64,000 nt of DNA. Source: Brachycybe producta (lineage: Eukaryota > Arthropoda > Diplopoda > Playtdesmida > Andrognathidae). The notes under the pieces are model-generated. The model did not search any database. It was not told the origin of the DNA and was given only the letters and a program-made list of their open reading frames with translations. The DNA is taken from contig JAUPFP010000009.1 of NCBI GenBank assembly GCA_036925085.1, positions 4,698,233 to 4,762,232 of the forward strand, in the 5' to 3' direction. Made by a program: the position numbers and the translations under genes. Below are positions 32,876-44,538 of the stretch, piece after piece (positions within the stretch are counted from its first letter, which is position 1; every line of letters begins with the position of its first letter).

Positions 32876-35454
32876 ACAAAATGTAAAATGTAGCAATACA
32901 AAAATGTTATAAATTTGAATATAATTAAAAGTGATAGTGAATTTAAAAAAAAAACACTAAACCATAAAAATTCTTTCCTTTAGAAAAATAAAACCTCAAT
33001 TTTTTTAAAAAAATTAATAACTTTAATTCATTAAAAGTATTTTTTGCACAACTACATTTTGATATGTTCCACTTCCTGGCAATCAACTGCAATTTGAAAA
33101 CTGCAGCATTTATAATTTCTGAGATATTTAATTTTGAACGATTTAGCTATGCCACTTTATTTTTGGCTCGTTAATTTCGGGACGTACTGTATATTAAAAT
33201 TTAAATGAAAATCATATTCAGACTTAATTAATAAAAAGTATTTATTTAGAGACTAAAAATATGAGCTAATCTGAACAGGAGATTCACATTCAGTTTAGTT
33301 CTAACTAGTTTGGTTTAGTTTTGTTCAGTTTAGCATTCTATAGGTCCTGTTTTTTTATTATTTAATTTAGTAATTAATTAGTTTTTGATTTTTATATAAT
33401 GTTGCATTTATTTTTAGCTTATTAACTCAGTTCTCATTTAGTTTAGTTCTTTTACATTGTAAGATATTAATACAATTTCATAAGTTTCATCATTATAATT
33501 AATTATTAATTAAATATTAATACTAGCAATTCATCATTTTCAAGTTAATTATAGTTCGAATTAAGTGTTATAAATAATTGTTACAAGCAACTCAAATTAC
33601 ACACAAATGATACACATTTAAATTACAAGTTAAGTGTATTTTAAAATTGTAATGTTGTTAGTTTTATAAATTTAAAGAAATGTCATGCAACAACAAAATC
33701 AATGACAATAACAAAACTCACCAATTTTTCAGCCTTGAATTTCAGTTATTTCACCGATTTGTGAATATATTTAAAAAAAAAATAAGAAAAGAATTCATAA
33801 AATTCTAAATTGAATAAATTAATTATTTATAATAATAAACTGATTATAATTTCTTGTAAATTAGAATTATTAAGAAAATTTAACCAGTCTCAGTGTGGTT
33901 AAAGTGAATACTTGTTGGTCAAGCCATCATATAAAATAGATTTGGTCCAAACAAAATTCATTATCGAAAACAAAAGAGGATTTTTAGTGGTCCTCCTCCA
34001 CTTTTAACACTTTACTGTGGTACAACTTCTCAATGATTGCAACTAACTTTTGGCATTTTCTCTTTAAAAAAAATGAACAGAAGGGGGTGCCACATACCTC
34101 CCCTCCTATTTTTTTAAGTCAAGGTTTCAACTAGCAATAGAATTAACATAACAGCTCACTGCTAACATTACTGCTTGGTAAATTTTTTATTTGGAACATA
34201 TCCATTGTCAATACTGTCATGTTGACTGACAGCTGAAATTTTCAGAACAGTAAAGCCCAAATTCAAAAATTAAACTTAGCTCATGAAACGTCTGAACTGG
34301 AATCTAACATAGAAAAGCCATGTTTCATTAAATAAACTTAAAACAAGGTTTTGTTCTATTTTGGAACCCTGTTCAGAGAGTTCAAGTTGAATTTGTACCT
34401 TAGCTTTTGAACTTCAACTTCAAGCCTCTCTGAGCCGGGTTCTAAATTTTAAAAAAATTACCCTATTTTGTTAAGCAACCTTGAAAAGTATTTTTGTGGA
34501 ACGCTGTTCAGAGAGTTCAAGTTCAAGTTCAAATTCAAAGTTTCCATCTTCCATTTAAGAGTAAGAATTGTTATTGCAGTAAGTATGTTTCATGTCAATT
34601 TAATCTTTTTAGACGTAAAATTAAGAAACCAGAAATTTTTTGTTAAAAACTAGACTAGTAGTCGATTACACTAAAAGTATTTAAATGCGGACGGACATCA
34701 TTAAAAAATAAACTGTAGGACAATGTCAAAAAATTCATGTTTTTGCATCAAAATTTTTTTTTTAAAAAAAGAATTGCCATAAAAAGTTTATATTTAATTA
34801 TATTATCATCATTCTGAAAAACATTTTTAAAATATTTATCCTTACTTTTCTAGTTTTTAATAAACTATTACCTTTTTTTAAATTACTTATTAATGCATTT
34901 TTGTCTGAAATGTTTTCGACATTTTTTTTCTTCTTGATGAACTATAAGTATGTTATAGCAATAGTTTGCTAAGTGAAATCTCAGCTGAGATTTTGCACAC
35001 AAAAGCATTTTTGGCAACAACATTTTAAGCCAAAAAAAAAAAAAACTACTCCAGAAATAACTTAAGCCTACATCCCATCAGCTGGTTTGATACCAGTTTG
35101 TCTACCATTTGAAAATAACATTATGGAATTTTCTGTTGGTGACAAACACATTTTACATTGAAATATAAAAGAATCCTTTTTTTACAATACAAGGCTATGG
35201 AAAGCTTTGAGTAAATAAACATTACAAATTATAATAAAATTCTTAATAATTAATTATTATATACATAGTAAAGGCCGTTTAACACGAAAAACCGGATAAA
35301 AAATAACACGAAATTTTTCCTTCTATCTCTTAGAATAAGCATGGACATTTTTTTTTAACACGAAATTCGTTTTAACACGAAAAAAATATTCCAGTACTTT
35401 TCATTTTGTGTTAAATTGTTTTCACTTTATTTAAACACTTTTATTTCTTGAGGT
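32876..35454. other. Intergenic AT-rich region, repeats only
   Basis: A diverged fold-back-family copy lies at about 34600-34880 (TTAAAAACTAGACTAGTAG to CTTTTCTAGTTTTTAATAAA). GAGAGTTCAAG repeat words lie at 34370-34530. Paired AACACGAAAT/ATTTCGTGTT words occur at about 35280-35430, also seen at 32110-32245 and 63035-63075. No gene is visible. Confidence 0.55.
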
Positions 35455-36212
35455 TTTTTCTTTATTAACTCTCAAGATATCTCTCAGAATTTCAGAAAGT
35501 AAACTCTCAAGATATCTCTCAGAACTTCAGAAAGTAAACTCTCAAGATCTCTTTCAGAATTTCATAAAATAAACTCTTTTGATATCTCTCAGAATTTCAG
35601 AAAGTAAACTCTCAAGATATCTCTCAGAATTTCAGAATTAAAACTCTCAAGATATCTCTCAGAATTTCAGAAGTAAACTCTCAAGATATCTCTCGGAATT
35701 CCAGAAAGTAAACTCTCAAGATATTTCTCAGAATTTCAGAAAGTAAACTCAAGATATCTCTGAGAATTTCAGAAAGTAAACTCTCAAGATACCTCTCAGA
35801 ATTCTAGATAGTAAACTCTCAAGATATCTCTCAGAATTTCAGAAAGTAAACTCTCAAGATCTCTTTAAGTATTTTAGAAAGTAAACTCTCAAGATCTCTT
35901 TAAGAATTTCAGAAAGTAAACTCTCAAGATATCTCTCAGAATTTCAGAAAGTAAACTCTCAAGATATCTCTCCGAATTTCAGAAAGTAAACTCTCAAGAT
36001 ATTTTTTAGAATTTCAGAAAGTAAACTCTCAAGATATCTTTTAGAATTTCAGAAAGTAAACTCTCAAGATATCTCTCAGAATTTCAGAAAGTAAACTCTC
36101 AAGATATCTCTGAGAATTTCAGAAAGTAAACTCTCAAGATATCTCTCAGAATTTGAGAAAGTAAACTCTCAAGATATCTCTCAGAATTTCAGAAAGTAAA
36201 CTCTCAAGAAAC
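35455..36212 (+). repeat. 35-bp minisatellite, about 21 units
   Basis: Unit ACTCTCAAGATATCTCTCAG followed by AATTTCAGAAAGTAA. Most units differ by one or two bases; a few have short deletions. GATATC sits in most units. There are no spacers between units, so this is not a CRISPR array. Confidence 0.95.
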
Positions 36213-38640
36213 TTCACTAAATAACTCCACTTATTAATCTGGGTTATTAGAACATAAAAACAAGATTATTTTATTTGTTTAACAAATTATTTTGTTTGCA
36301 ATTTTTTAGGTCAACATTTTAGGGTCTAGGTTAGGGTTTAGATCTGTTTTAGTAAACTTATTTAGGTCTTGAAACTTTCAAAATATTTTGTTGAAAGTTT
36401 TCCATTCTACAGGGTGTCTTACAAATGACAAGCTAGTTGTGCTGCATCTTTATTGTGTAATATACTTCCTGGCTATTATTTTTAACTAATAATATTGGGT
36501 TTTAAATCTTGAGTAAATGCTTGAAACTAGATGCACCAACCAGTTTGTGCTTCATTTCTATTGTTTTGTACTTGTATTAATTATTATTAATAATTTTATA
36601 TTGAGAACAATTTTATATTGAGCTGCAAAAAAATCATTTTTTTTTAATAATTTTGATAACAATTTTATCAAAAAATCAGCTCCATTTTAAACATTTTTAA
36701 GAACAATTAAAACTATCAAAGTTTATTAGAAACTAGAATAATTGTTGTGTTTTTCGCCTTTAAAAATAATCTCGAAAATCTAGAAATAAATTTCTTAAGC
36801 TGTTTTTAAAGTGTAAATGCCTCTGAAACTCTTCCTATTGTTCTACCAATAAATAAAATTAAGAAAAATTTGAATTGTTTTAGAAACTAGAAAGGCAACT
36901 CAATCACTTAATTGTTGTCATCTTTTAAAATAAACGTTTTATGCCATGTTTGAAAATGATCCATAATGTTTTCATTTTTTTTTTGTCTATAAAAAGTTTA
37001 TTTTGAAAGATAATCAAACTGAAAATACTCTTATGTGATTCAATTAATGGTATAGTTTCTAACAATCTTTTAAAACTTTGAAACTCAGAATAACCAGAGT
37101 TTGAAAATCAGCTGTTTTTTAAACATTTTGCGACACACTGTAATTACAAACCATACAATTACTAGACTAATAATAGAAAATATATTTCTGAGAATCGGTT
37201 AAAAATAAAACAGAAATCCTTCATTTTAATAAATTTCTGTGTTTCTCTCTTGTTTTTCATTCCCCCCAACTGTTGATTGAATGAAGGTTTTATTATTTTT
37301 TAGATACAGGTGAGATCTAATGTATAAAACATAAATTTTTAATACCAAGTATGAATCATTTTTATTTGAGATGAGCTCAGGAATATTTTCTTTAGTCATT
37401 TTGAATTGTTCATTGTTACTAACGCCAGTGTTTTAAATACAATATGATGTGACGGCCAAATAACATTGTGAAAATAAATATAATGCCTAAAATTAAATTG
37501 TTTTACAAGTTTTTTTTTGTTAAAATATTTTTTTAAAAAAAAAACTAGACCAAAATTTGAAATTTCCTGAAAGGTCTTAAATTATCAACAATTCTCTGAT
37601 ATTCCCAAAAAACTTAATTAAAAAACTAACTCCAAGATTGTTTTGAAAAAGCCAAAACAGATTAAATTGCCAAAAAAAAAATATTCTGAAAAGATCTCGG
37701 AAATGTTTCCAATTCCTGAGAATTATCAAAAGTTCTAAAAAGATTTTAACAAATGTTAAGAAAAGCCTAAAAAGAAATTCAGTGAAATGTACTGAAAAAA
37801 CAATGAAAGGACTTCAGTTCCCAAAAATTCTTAAAATTGTCCTTAAGAAATCCAACTAAAACAGTCTCAATGATCAGAAAACCAAAGAAAGTTCTTGAAA
37901 AGCCATAAAACAATCAAAAACTACCGTGAAAGACCAAAAAAGCTGTAATAGGACCAATTTTTTTTAAAAAAAATACTCAAATTCTAAAACTTTTTGAAAT
38001 GTCAATAAAAATTATCAGAAATTCTAAAAAGTTCATACATTTTTAAAAAAATATGACTATGTTTAACCTAACAAGAAAACGAATACAATGCCAAGACACC
38101 AAGGCCTACTATGTACTATGTGCTTTATGTGCACTAGTCAGTTTTAACTAAAAATTAAAATTCATAAAATGTACAAATTGCATAATTTTTGAAAATTTGC
38201 ATAAAGTTGCAGAATTTCAACTTGTGTTTTTTTTTTTATAAAAAAAAGATGGCCAAAAATTTAAAAGCAATGTTTAAATTGCTATATAAAGTTATGAAAA
38301 TGCCTCAGAAGAACTCAATGGGTATCAGAAGTTATGAAAAAGCTTAAGAGGCTAGATACATCGTTTAGTTCAAAATTTCTCCGAATGTAGGCGCTGCGAT
38401 CGTTGTTGATTGAAAAACGGGTTTTTTAAATAATTTTTTTAAAATTAGAGATTTTTTAAAATTTTTTTTAAAAAAGTGAAGTGTTCACCTTTTTTTTAAT
38501 AAAATGAGCAAAAATCGAAAAATGTCTGAAAAACAATTTGTAAATTTCTTTATTTGATTTTATAAAAGTTTCATTTTTTTGCAGTGTGGTATTAATTTTA
38601 TGGAACACTCTGTATAGTTTAACATTAGAAAAATCTTATA
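36213..38640. other. Intergenic region upstream of the synthetase gene
   Basis: A fold-back-family copy occupies about 36700-37110. The segment at 38345-38420 duplicates 29380-29455. The rest (37440-38340) is A-rich with loose AAAATT words and no frame worth reporting. The promoter of the synthetase gene presumably lies just before 38640; no motif is identified. Confidence 0.55.
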
Positions 38641-38710
38641 AGATCGACGACGACACTACCGCCATCTGGTGCCATCATACGTAACTACAGAAGTTAAAGA
38701 ATACGAACGA

Positions 38711-41700
38711 ATGCTAAAAATGGCTAACACCGATTGTCTAAAGTTGAAATTGGTCGACGAAATTAAGGTTAAAGGAGGTTTAATTCGTAAACTACAATCT
38801 GAAAATGCAACTAAAGAAGAGGTTTGTGTTTTTTCGTGCTTTATGACGAGTCATTAATAGAAAATTTAAGTTTGTAATTGCTTTAAACGGTGAAATATGG
38901 ATTGTCTTGACACGCGGCGAGTACGTCTGTGACGTCACCTGGAGCATTAGAGTGCTCAAAGAGATTTGAGCGCTAATTCCAAAGTTTTTTTTTTCTTACG
39001 AGTGTTTTCGCTACTCGATAGCTTTTTAGTGCTAATTGCAATTTCAAATACTCCAGATGACGTCATTCACGCGACCTTATTTGAACCACGTGTTTTTCAG
39101 CACGGTTTTGTCCCCTTTTAATGCACGTTATGACGTCATAAATTAAAATAGGGTAACTCAGTTACTTTTTTTAAAAAAGTAGCTGAAGTTACTTTTATAT
39201 CAAAACATTTTTTTTTTCTGTTTCTTTTTAATTTTTTTTTCTCGGTTTCGTCATCGATTTTTGAAGAATTTCTGATCAAAATACGGTTGGCTTTTGACTT
39301 TTCTTTTTCATATTTTATGATGATTTTGGCTTCGTCGTTATTCCGACTGCGATTCCTGTTCGCTTCGAAAACCGTTTTCCGTTCGTGCTTTCCGTACGAA
39401 CTTTCGTCCGTCACGTCTTCGTTTCAAATCCGATTTAAAAACACGTCCGATAACCAGGTTTAAAATCATTATTTCGATTCAGTTCTTTCTTTAATATTTT
39501 TTTCTCTCTCTCTTGTATAGATCGATGCAGAATTGGCAAAACTTTTAGAACTAACTGCGAAAATACACGAAGATGCGAAACCGCAGAAGTTCTCACTTAA
39601 GAATCCGAAAGGAACTCGAGATTTCGATCCGCAACAGATGGCAATACGAGAGAAGGTTTTTGAGAAGATCGTCACTTGTTTCAAGCGTCACGGAGCGGAA
39701 ACAATCGACACTCCAGTCTTCGAACTTAAGGTTAACGTTTTTCACAAGAAAAACATTATGAAAAAAAGCCTCTTACTGAACTATAAAGATGGAATTTAAA
39801 AATAAATAACTCAATAAAAACAGATTTGCATAATTCAAAATGAAATTGCTTTTTTTTTTCTCTTCTAATTCGGCTTTTTAATTCATTTTCTAAAAATTGC
39901 TTTCGATCGTTTCAGGACGTCCTAACTGGAAAATACGGCGAAGATTCTAAATTAATCTATGATCTTGCGTATCAAGGAGGAGAATTCCTTTCACTACGTT
40001 ACGATTTAACCGTAACCTTACTAATTTTTTTTTTTTTTTTTTTTTTAAATCTTATGTTAAGTTATGAGCAGTTGTGTGTTTTTTGACACGATTATTATTT
40101 CAGGTTCCATTTGCTCGTTACTTAGCAATGAACAAAGTGACGAACATAAAAAGGTATCAGATCGCAAAGGTTTATCGTCGTGATAATCCATCGATTGCTA
40201 GAGGTCGCTATCGAGAGTTTTATCAATGTGTAAGTATTGCGAAGTACGACTTAACGGGTGGGTCGAGAAACTCGGAGTAGAAACTATTACAAATGAAATC
40301 TAGCCTTTAAATGAATTGATTTTCGAAAACGGATTTTTAGTTGTTTTTTTCATAAACATTAAACTGACAAAAATGCAACAGGAGTTCGAGACAAAAACAT
40401 AACAAAAACGCAAGATAAAACACTGATTTTGAAAATAAAACAAAACTGAAACAACTGTCAGCAATACTCAAGACAAACAAACAACAAATTTGTGACACAA
40501 GACAGACAAATTTGGGGTTTGTTTTTGTTTCTATAACTGTCCTTACGTAAGCAACGCAACTGTTCTGCTGTTGTTTTAATACTAACTGTCCACACTGCAC
40601 AAATAGTTGACATAATGTTGCATAAAACCGAGACAAAACATAAACATTTTGATGTTTACCGACTTGTGGTCGGAAAAATAGAAATAGTTTGTGAAATTGC
40701 AGACAAAACAAAAAAGTCACAAATGTTTTGGCGTTGTCACAACTTCGTCTCGAAACGCTTGAGTTTCTGTTTTGTTAGCTTGGTGTCGACCCCCCCCCCC
40801 TCCCCCTTCCCCCCCCCCCCCCCCGCCTATGAATTATTGTCTTTTGAATTAACGTTTATTTAGAAATACTATTCTAGTTTCTAACTGTAAATATATTGAT
40901 TGTTTAAAATGAAGTATTGTTTCCCGGATTATTATGTGTACAGGATTTCGATATCGCCGGTCAGTACGATCCGATGTTACCGGACGCCGAATGCGTTCGT
41001 ATCGTAACCGAAATTCTACGAGATTTGGATTTAGGGACTTTCACTATCAAAGTAAATGAATTTCTTTTTAAAAAAATTTATCATTGTATTTTAAACACTT
41101 CGTTCGGTTTCTTGACAAAGGTAAATCACCGTCAAATTTTGGATGGAATTTTTGAAACTTGTGGCGTTCCGAAAGATAAATTTCGAACAATTTGTTCGTC
41201 CGTGGATAAATTGGACAAAGTAATTTAATCATTTCGAGTTTTTTTCTCGTTAAGGTTTGACTGAATTCCTTTTTCAAACTATTTTTTCAGAGTCCGTGGG
41301 ACGAAGTAAAGTTGGAAATGACTCAAGAGAAGGGTCTCGATCCGACGATTGCCGATTTTATTGGTGGTTACGTCCTTCAGAGTGGAGGTCTCGAATTAGT
41401 CGAATTGCTTTTGGCCGATCCGAAGATGAACACTATCAAATCGGCCAAAGAAGGACTGGAAGCGATGAAGCTCTTTTTGCACTACTGTGATCTTTTAGGG
41501 GTTCGTGATTGCGTTTCGTTCGATCTCAGTTTGGCTCGAGGTCTCGATTATTACACCGGAATCATTTACGAAGCCGTGCTTCAAGGTAAAGAAGCATCGG
41601 AAGTTAAAATATCAACTGAGCTTTCAATGCTCTGGATTTACGTTCACGAAATATTTCTTTTTTTTTCTGATAAGGTTACAGCGAGATCACTTCAAATGAC

Positions 41701-42621
41701 GGTTCTTCGGAAACTACGGGAGTCGGTAGTATCGCTGGCGGTGGTCGCTACGACAACCTTGTCGGAATGTTTGATGCTAAGGGAAAGAAAGTTCCTTGTG
41801 TTGGAATCAGCATTGGTATCGAGAGGATATTTGCTATTTTGGAAGCAAAAGCAATGGTACAAATGTTATTTTAAATTTATAGTTTGAAACATTTGTTCGT
41901 TGGAGTTCCTATCAAGTTTTAGTTTCTCTTGAAGTGGAAAATGAAAATAATAATTTTCAAACTCCCATAAAAAGTTTGATTTCAAACGTTCCGTCACTCA
42001 AATTCTTCTAGTATCGAATTGATTTTGAATTTCTTTTAAATGTTGCCACGAAAATTACGCTGGTTGCATCTTAATTAAATTAAAATTTAAAAAAAAACTC
42101 TTAATATTGTATTTTATGAAAAGGAAATTTCTCAAAATAAAAATGTCAATTATTTAATTAGGCTTCGCAAACAAAAGTGCGAACGACTGAAACTCAGGTG
42201 TATGTTGCGTCTGCTCAGAAGAACCTTATGGATGAGCGACTGAAACTTTGCAAGGATCTTTGGGATGCAAAAATAAAGGTTCGGAACTTTGCGCGTAAAG
42301 TTTCTTTTACGTCGAGACGTTCGTTAGAATTTTGAAAACACTGATCTCATTTCAGGCGGAAACTTCTTACAAGAAGAATCCGAAAATGTTAGATCAGCTT
42401 CAGTATTGCGAGGACAAATCGATTCCTCTGGCTCTTATCATCGGAGAGAGTGAATTGCAGAAAGGGGTTGTGACTCTGAGAAACGTTTCCACTCGAGAAC
42501 AGGTCTGTTTTTATTTCTGTATCGTTGTTTGATATCGCTTCTAATCTGTTTTATTTTCTCACAGCGTGAGGTTCCAAGGAGTCAACTTGCCGAAGTAATC
42601 CAATTAACAACTTTACAGTAA
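38711..42621 (+). CDS. HARS1: Histidyl-tRNA synthetase (complete, 11 exons, 515 aa)
   Basis: Exons 38711-38821, 39521-39730, 39916-40011, 40104-40229, 40944-41051, 41121-41219, 41291-41585, 41675-41856, 42162-42278, 42356-42502 and 42565-42621 join in frame with GT-AG introns. The protein starts with a WHEP domain (about residues 1-50, [18 protein letters not shown]). The class II catalytic core follows: [20 protein letters not shown], the motif 2 region [14 protein letters not shown] (172 on), the histidine-binding [10 protein letters not shown] (331-340) and the motif 3 region [10 protein letters not shown] with GISIGIERI. The C-terminal anticodon-binding domain includes [10 protein letters not shown] and [17 protein letters not shown]. 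It charges tRNA-His with histidine in the cytosol, as a homodimer in known relatives. Length is close to the human enzyme. ATG 38711 is the first in frame; 38720 has the better context (AAAATGG). TAA at 38639-38641 closes the frame upstream. Confidence 0.97.
40340..40825. mobile_element. Dispersed element in HARS intron 4, with a poly-C tract
   Basis: TAGTTGACATAATGTTGCAT, GAGACAAAACA and AGTTTGTGAAATTGCAGACA match the left portion of the array at 9045-9200, here as a single unit. An inverted relation to the left part (40370-40560, CAAAACTGAAAC ... TTTCTGTTTTG) suggests a fold-back structure. A C-rich run spans about 40790-40824. The 127-codon minus frame here is not a gene. Confidence 0.65.
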
Positions 42622-42773
42622 CCTTTTTTTACTTTTTTCTATCCACATTCCTAGTGAGAATTGTTAGTTTGGGGTTCAAAGGTCACTTTTATTTGGCTAT
42701 TTATTGAATTGTTAATGTTAAAAGAAAGAACCAAAAAAAAAAATCCTGAAAGACTGGATAATATACAGTATCT

Positions 42774-42779
42774 AATAAA
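42774..42779 (+). terminator. Polyadenylation signal of the synthetase gene
   Basis: AATAAA lies 153 bases after the stop codon and is the first canonical hexamer downstream. Confidence 0.6.
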
Positions 42780-43223
42780 AGATTACACAATTTCTTTAGC
42801 TCATGTTAATAATCATTTGTTGTAGAATAAGGTGCGTTACAGCTGGGACAACACCACAAATTGGAGGTGGAGGCTAGCTGTGACGTGAAGGTAATAATGT
42901 GCAAATAAGAAATAATCCCTAAAATATGCAAGAAAATGTTGCTTCTTATGCAAATATAACCGTTTATTTTATAACAAATGCACAACTAATTAAACGTCCG
43001 AAGCAAATCATAGCTACAATCGCCAGAAGCAGTAATAGAAAATGCAATAGTTATTTTTATGGTACAAAAAATTGTGAGACTTTATGCAAATTTTCACTCA
43101 GTTTGTACATTTTATGCATTTTTTTATTATTGCACATTTGGCACTCATGTGATATCCTAAGTGTGCCCAAAGGCTGTCGGCACCATCAATATGCGTTTTG
43201 GGCATTGTATGTATACTTATGAC
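42780..43223. other. Intergenic, no gene recognised
   Basis: AT-rich with scattered ATGCAA words resembling the adjacent hAT-type element. The 98-codon frame at 42926-43222 shows no family features. Confidence 0.5.
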
Positions 43224-43838
43224 CAGGGCAAGGAGGTTAATGCACTTAAAAGCAACAGAATATGCGAGTATTCATGCAACAAAAACAACTAAATATGCTA
43301 TTAAATATGCACTATAAAAAAATCTTATTCAAAATTTCACCCATAGAAAATTGAAGAAAAATGTTTTATTAGAACTTACATATTGCTATGGCAACAAGCA
43401 ACATTTTTAAATTTTCATCGATTTTTTGTCAAAAAATTTTAATATTTAGAAAAATTTCTCTCAACATCAAGCCTAAGTGGTTAGAGTTTCATTTACATCA
43501 AGTTTATCGTTAATTCCATTTATAAGATGGATCTGATTCTATGTTCCCCTTATGCAGTATATTTCCACAATTTTCATGAAGTCAGAAAAGTACTGAGATC
43601 TATTTTTTTGTTTGAAAAAATTGCAAAAATTACAATTTATGCACTTTTTTTTTGCCAATTTTGACAGAATATGCATGCTTTGAAAAAAAAAAATGACAAA
43701 ATATGCAACAACATGCATTATAAAATTCATATTTAGCTTCAGCATGATATGAATCATGTTCCTATCTCATTTAGCATGAATTCTGAGCCAGAATACTAAA
43801 CATGCATGAATTGCATTTGCATGAACCTCATTGCCCTG
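43224..43838. mobile_element. Non-autonomous hAT-type element, perfect 8-bp TSD
   Basis: Terminal inverted repeats CAGGGCAAGGAGGTTAATGC and GCATGAACCTCATTGCCCTG are flanked by identical CTTATGAC (43216-43223 and 43839-43846). The 615-bp interior is AT-rich and dotted with ATATGCA/TGCATG words, and has no transposase. TIR form and 8-bp duplication indicate the hAT superfamily. Confidence 0.93.
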
Positions 43839-43846
43839 CTTATGAC

Positions 43847-44538
43847 CTTAGTAATTATTCGTATTCAAATAAATCGACAGACGTGCAACCGAAATAAAAT
43901 GGTTTGACTTTCTAAGACGAGAAACATTCCTTTCTGTCCAAAGGTACTTTGAAAAGATGAAATGAATTGATCTCTGCAAGTTATAAACTTGCACGAAGGT
44001 TAAATTGATAATGAACGTCTTGAATAGTGGACCAAATGCTAAACTGTACAAAGGTTAAAATGGTGACGAACTTTTATGAACTGCAAGGAAGTTGACAGTG
44101 TGATTCACTGTACCAAGACTAAAACAAGCAATAACTAAGTGGAATAAGGACCAAAAAAAAAGGGTTATAAGGTAACTGAAAACGAAACAATAACAGCGAA
44201 ACTAAACTAAAAGGGCCAAGAGCTAAAATGAACAGTAATTTAGCTGTACTCATGCTAAAGTGATCAAGGGCTGACCTACTATAATTGGACCTTGCAATAA
44301 ACTTTGCAGAAAATTAAACACGTTTTTGTTGTACAGATGAACAAAAAAAAAAGTGAGATTTTGTAGAATGCATTCTAAAAAAAAAGTTTATCTCAATCTG
44401 TACAAATATTGAAGTTGTTTATAATGTGAATTTGCGTCAGTCTTAAAGTCAATATAAAAGGTATAGAGTAAGTGCAAATACAAGCTCGCGATGAGGGAGT
44501 CTAGACTTTTATTTTCAGGAAGTTGAAATAGTATTAAA
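43847..44538. other. Upstream flank of the TMD0 gene
   Basis: Loose repeats of GTACAAAGGTTAAAATGG-like words occur at 43985-44290. The promoter and 5' UTR of the next gene presumably lie in the last few hundred bases; no motif is assigned. Confidence 0.45.

Noticed and set aside
35455-36212. Regular 35-bp repeats resembling a CRISPR array
   Set aside because: Units are contiguous with no unique spacers, in an intron-rich animal genome; it is a minisatellite.
40337-40720. 127-codon minus-strand frame in a synthetase intron
   Set aside because: Falls within a dispersed repeat; Phe/Leu/Cys-rich with no family match, and the plus-strand gene is spliced across it.
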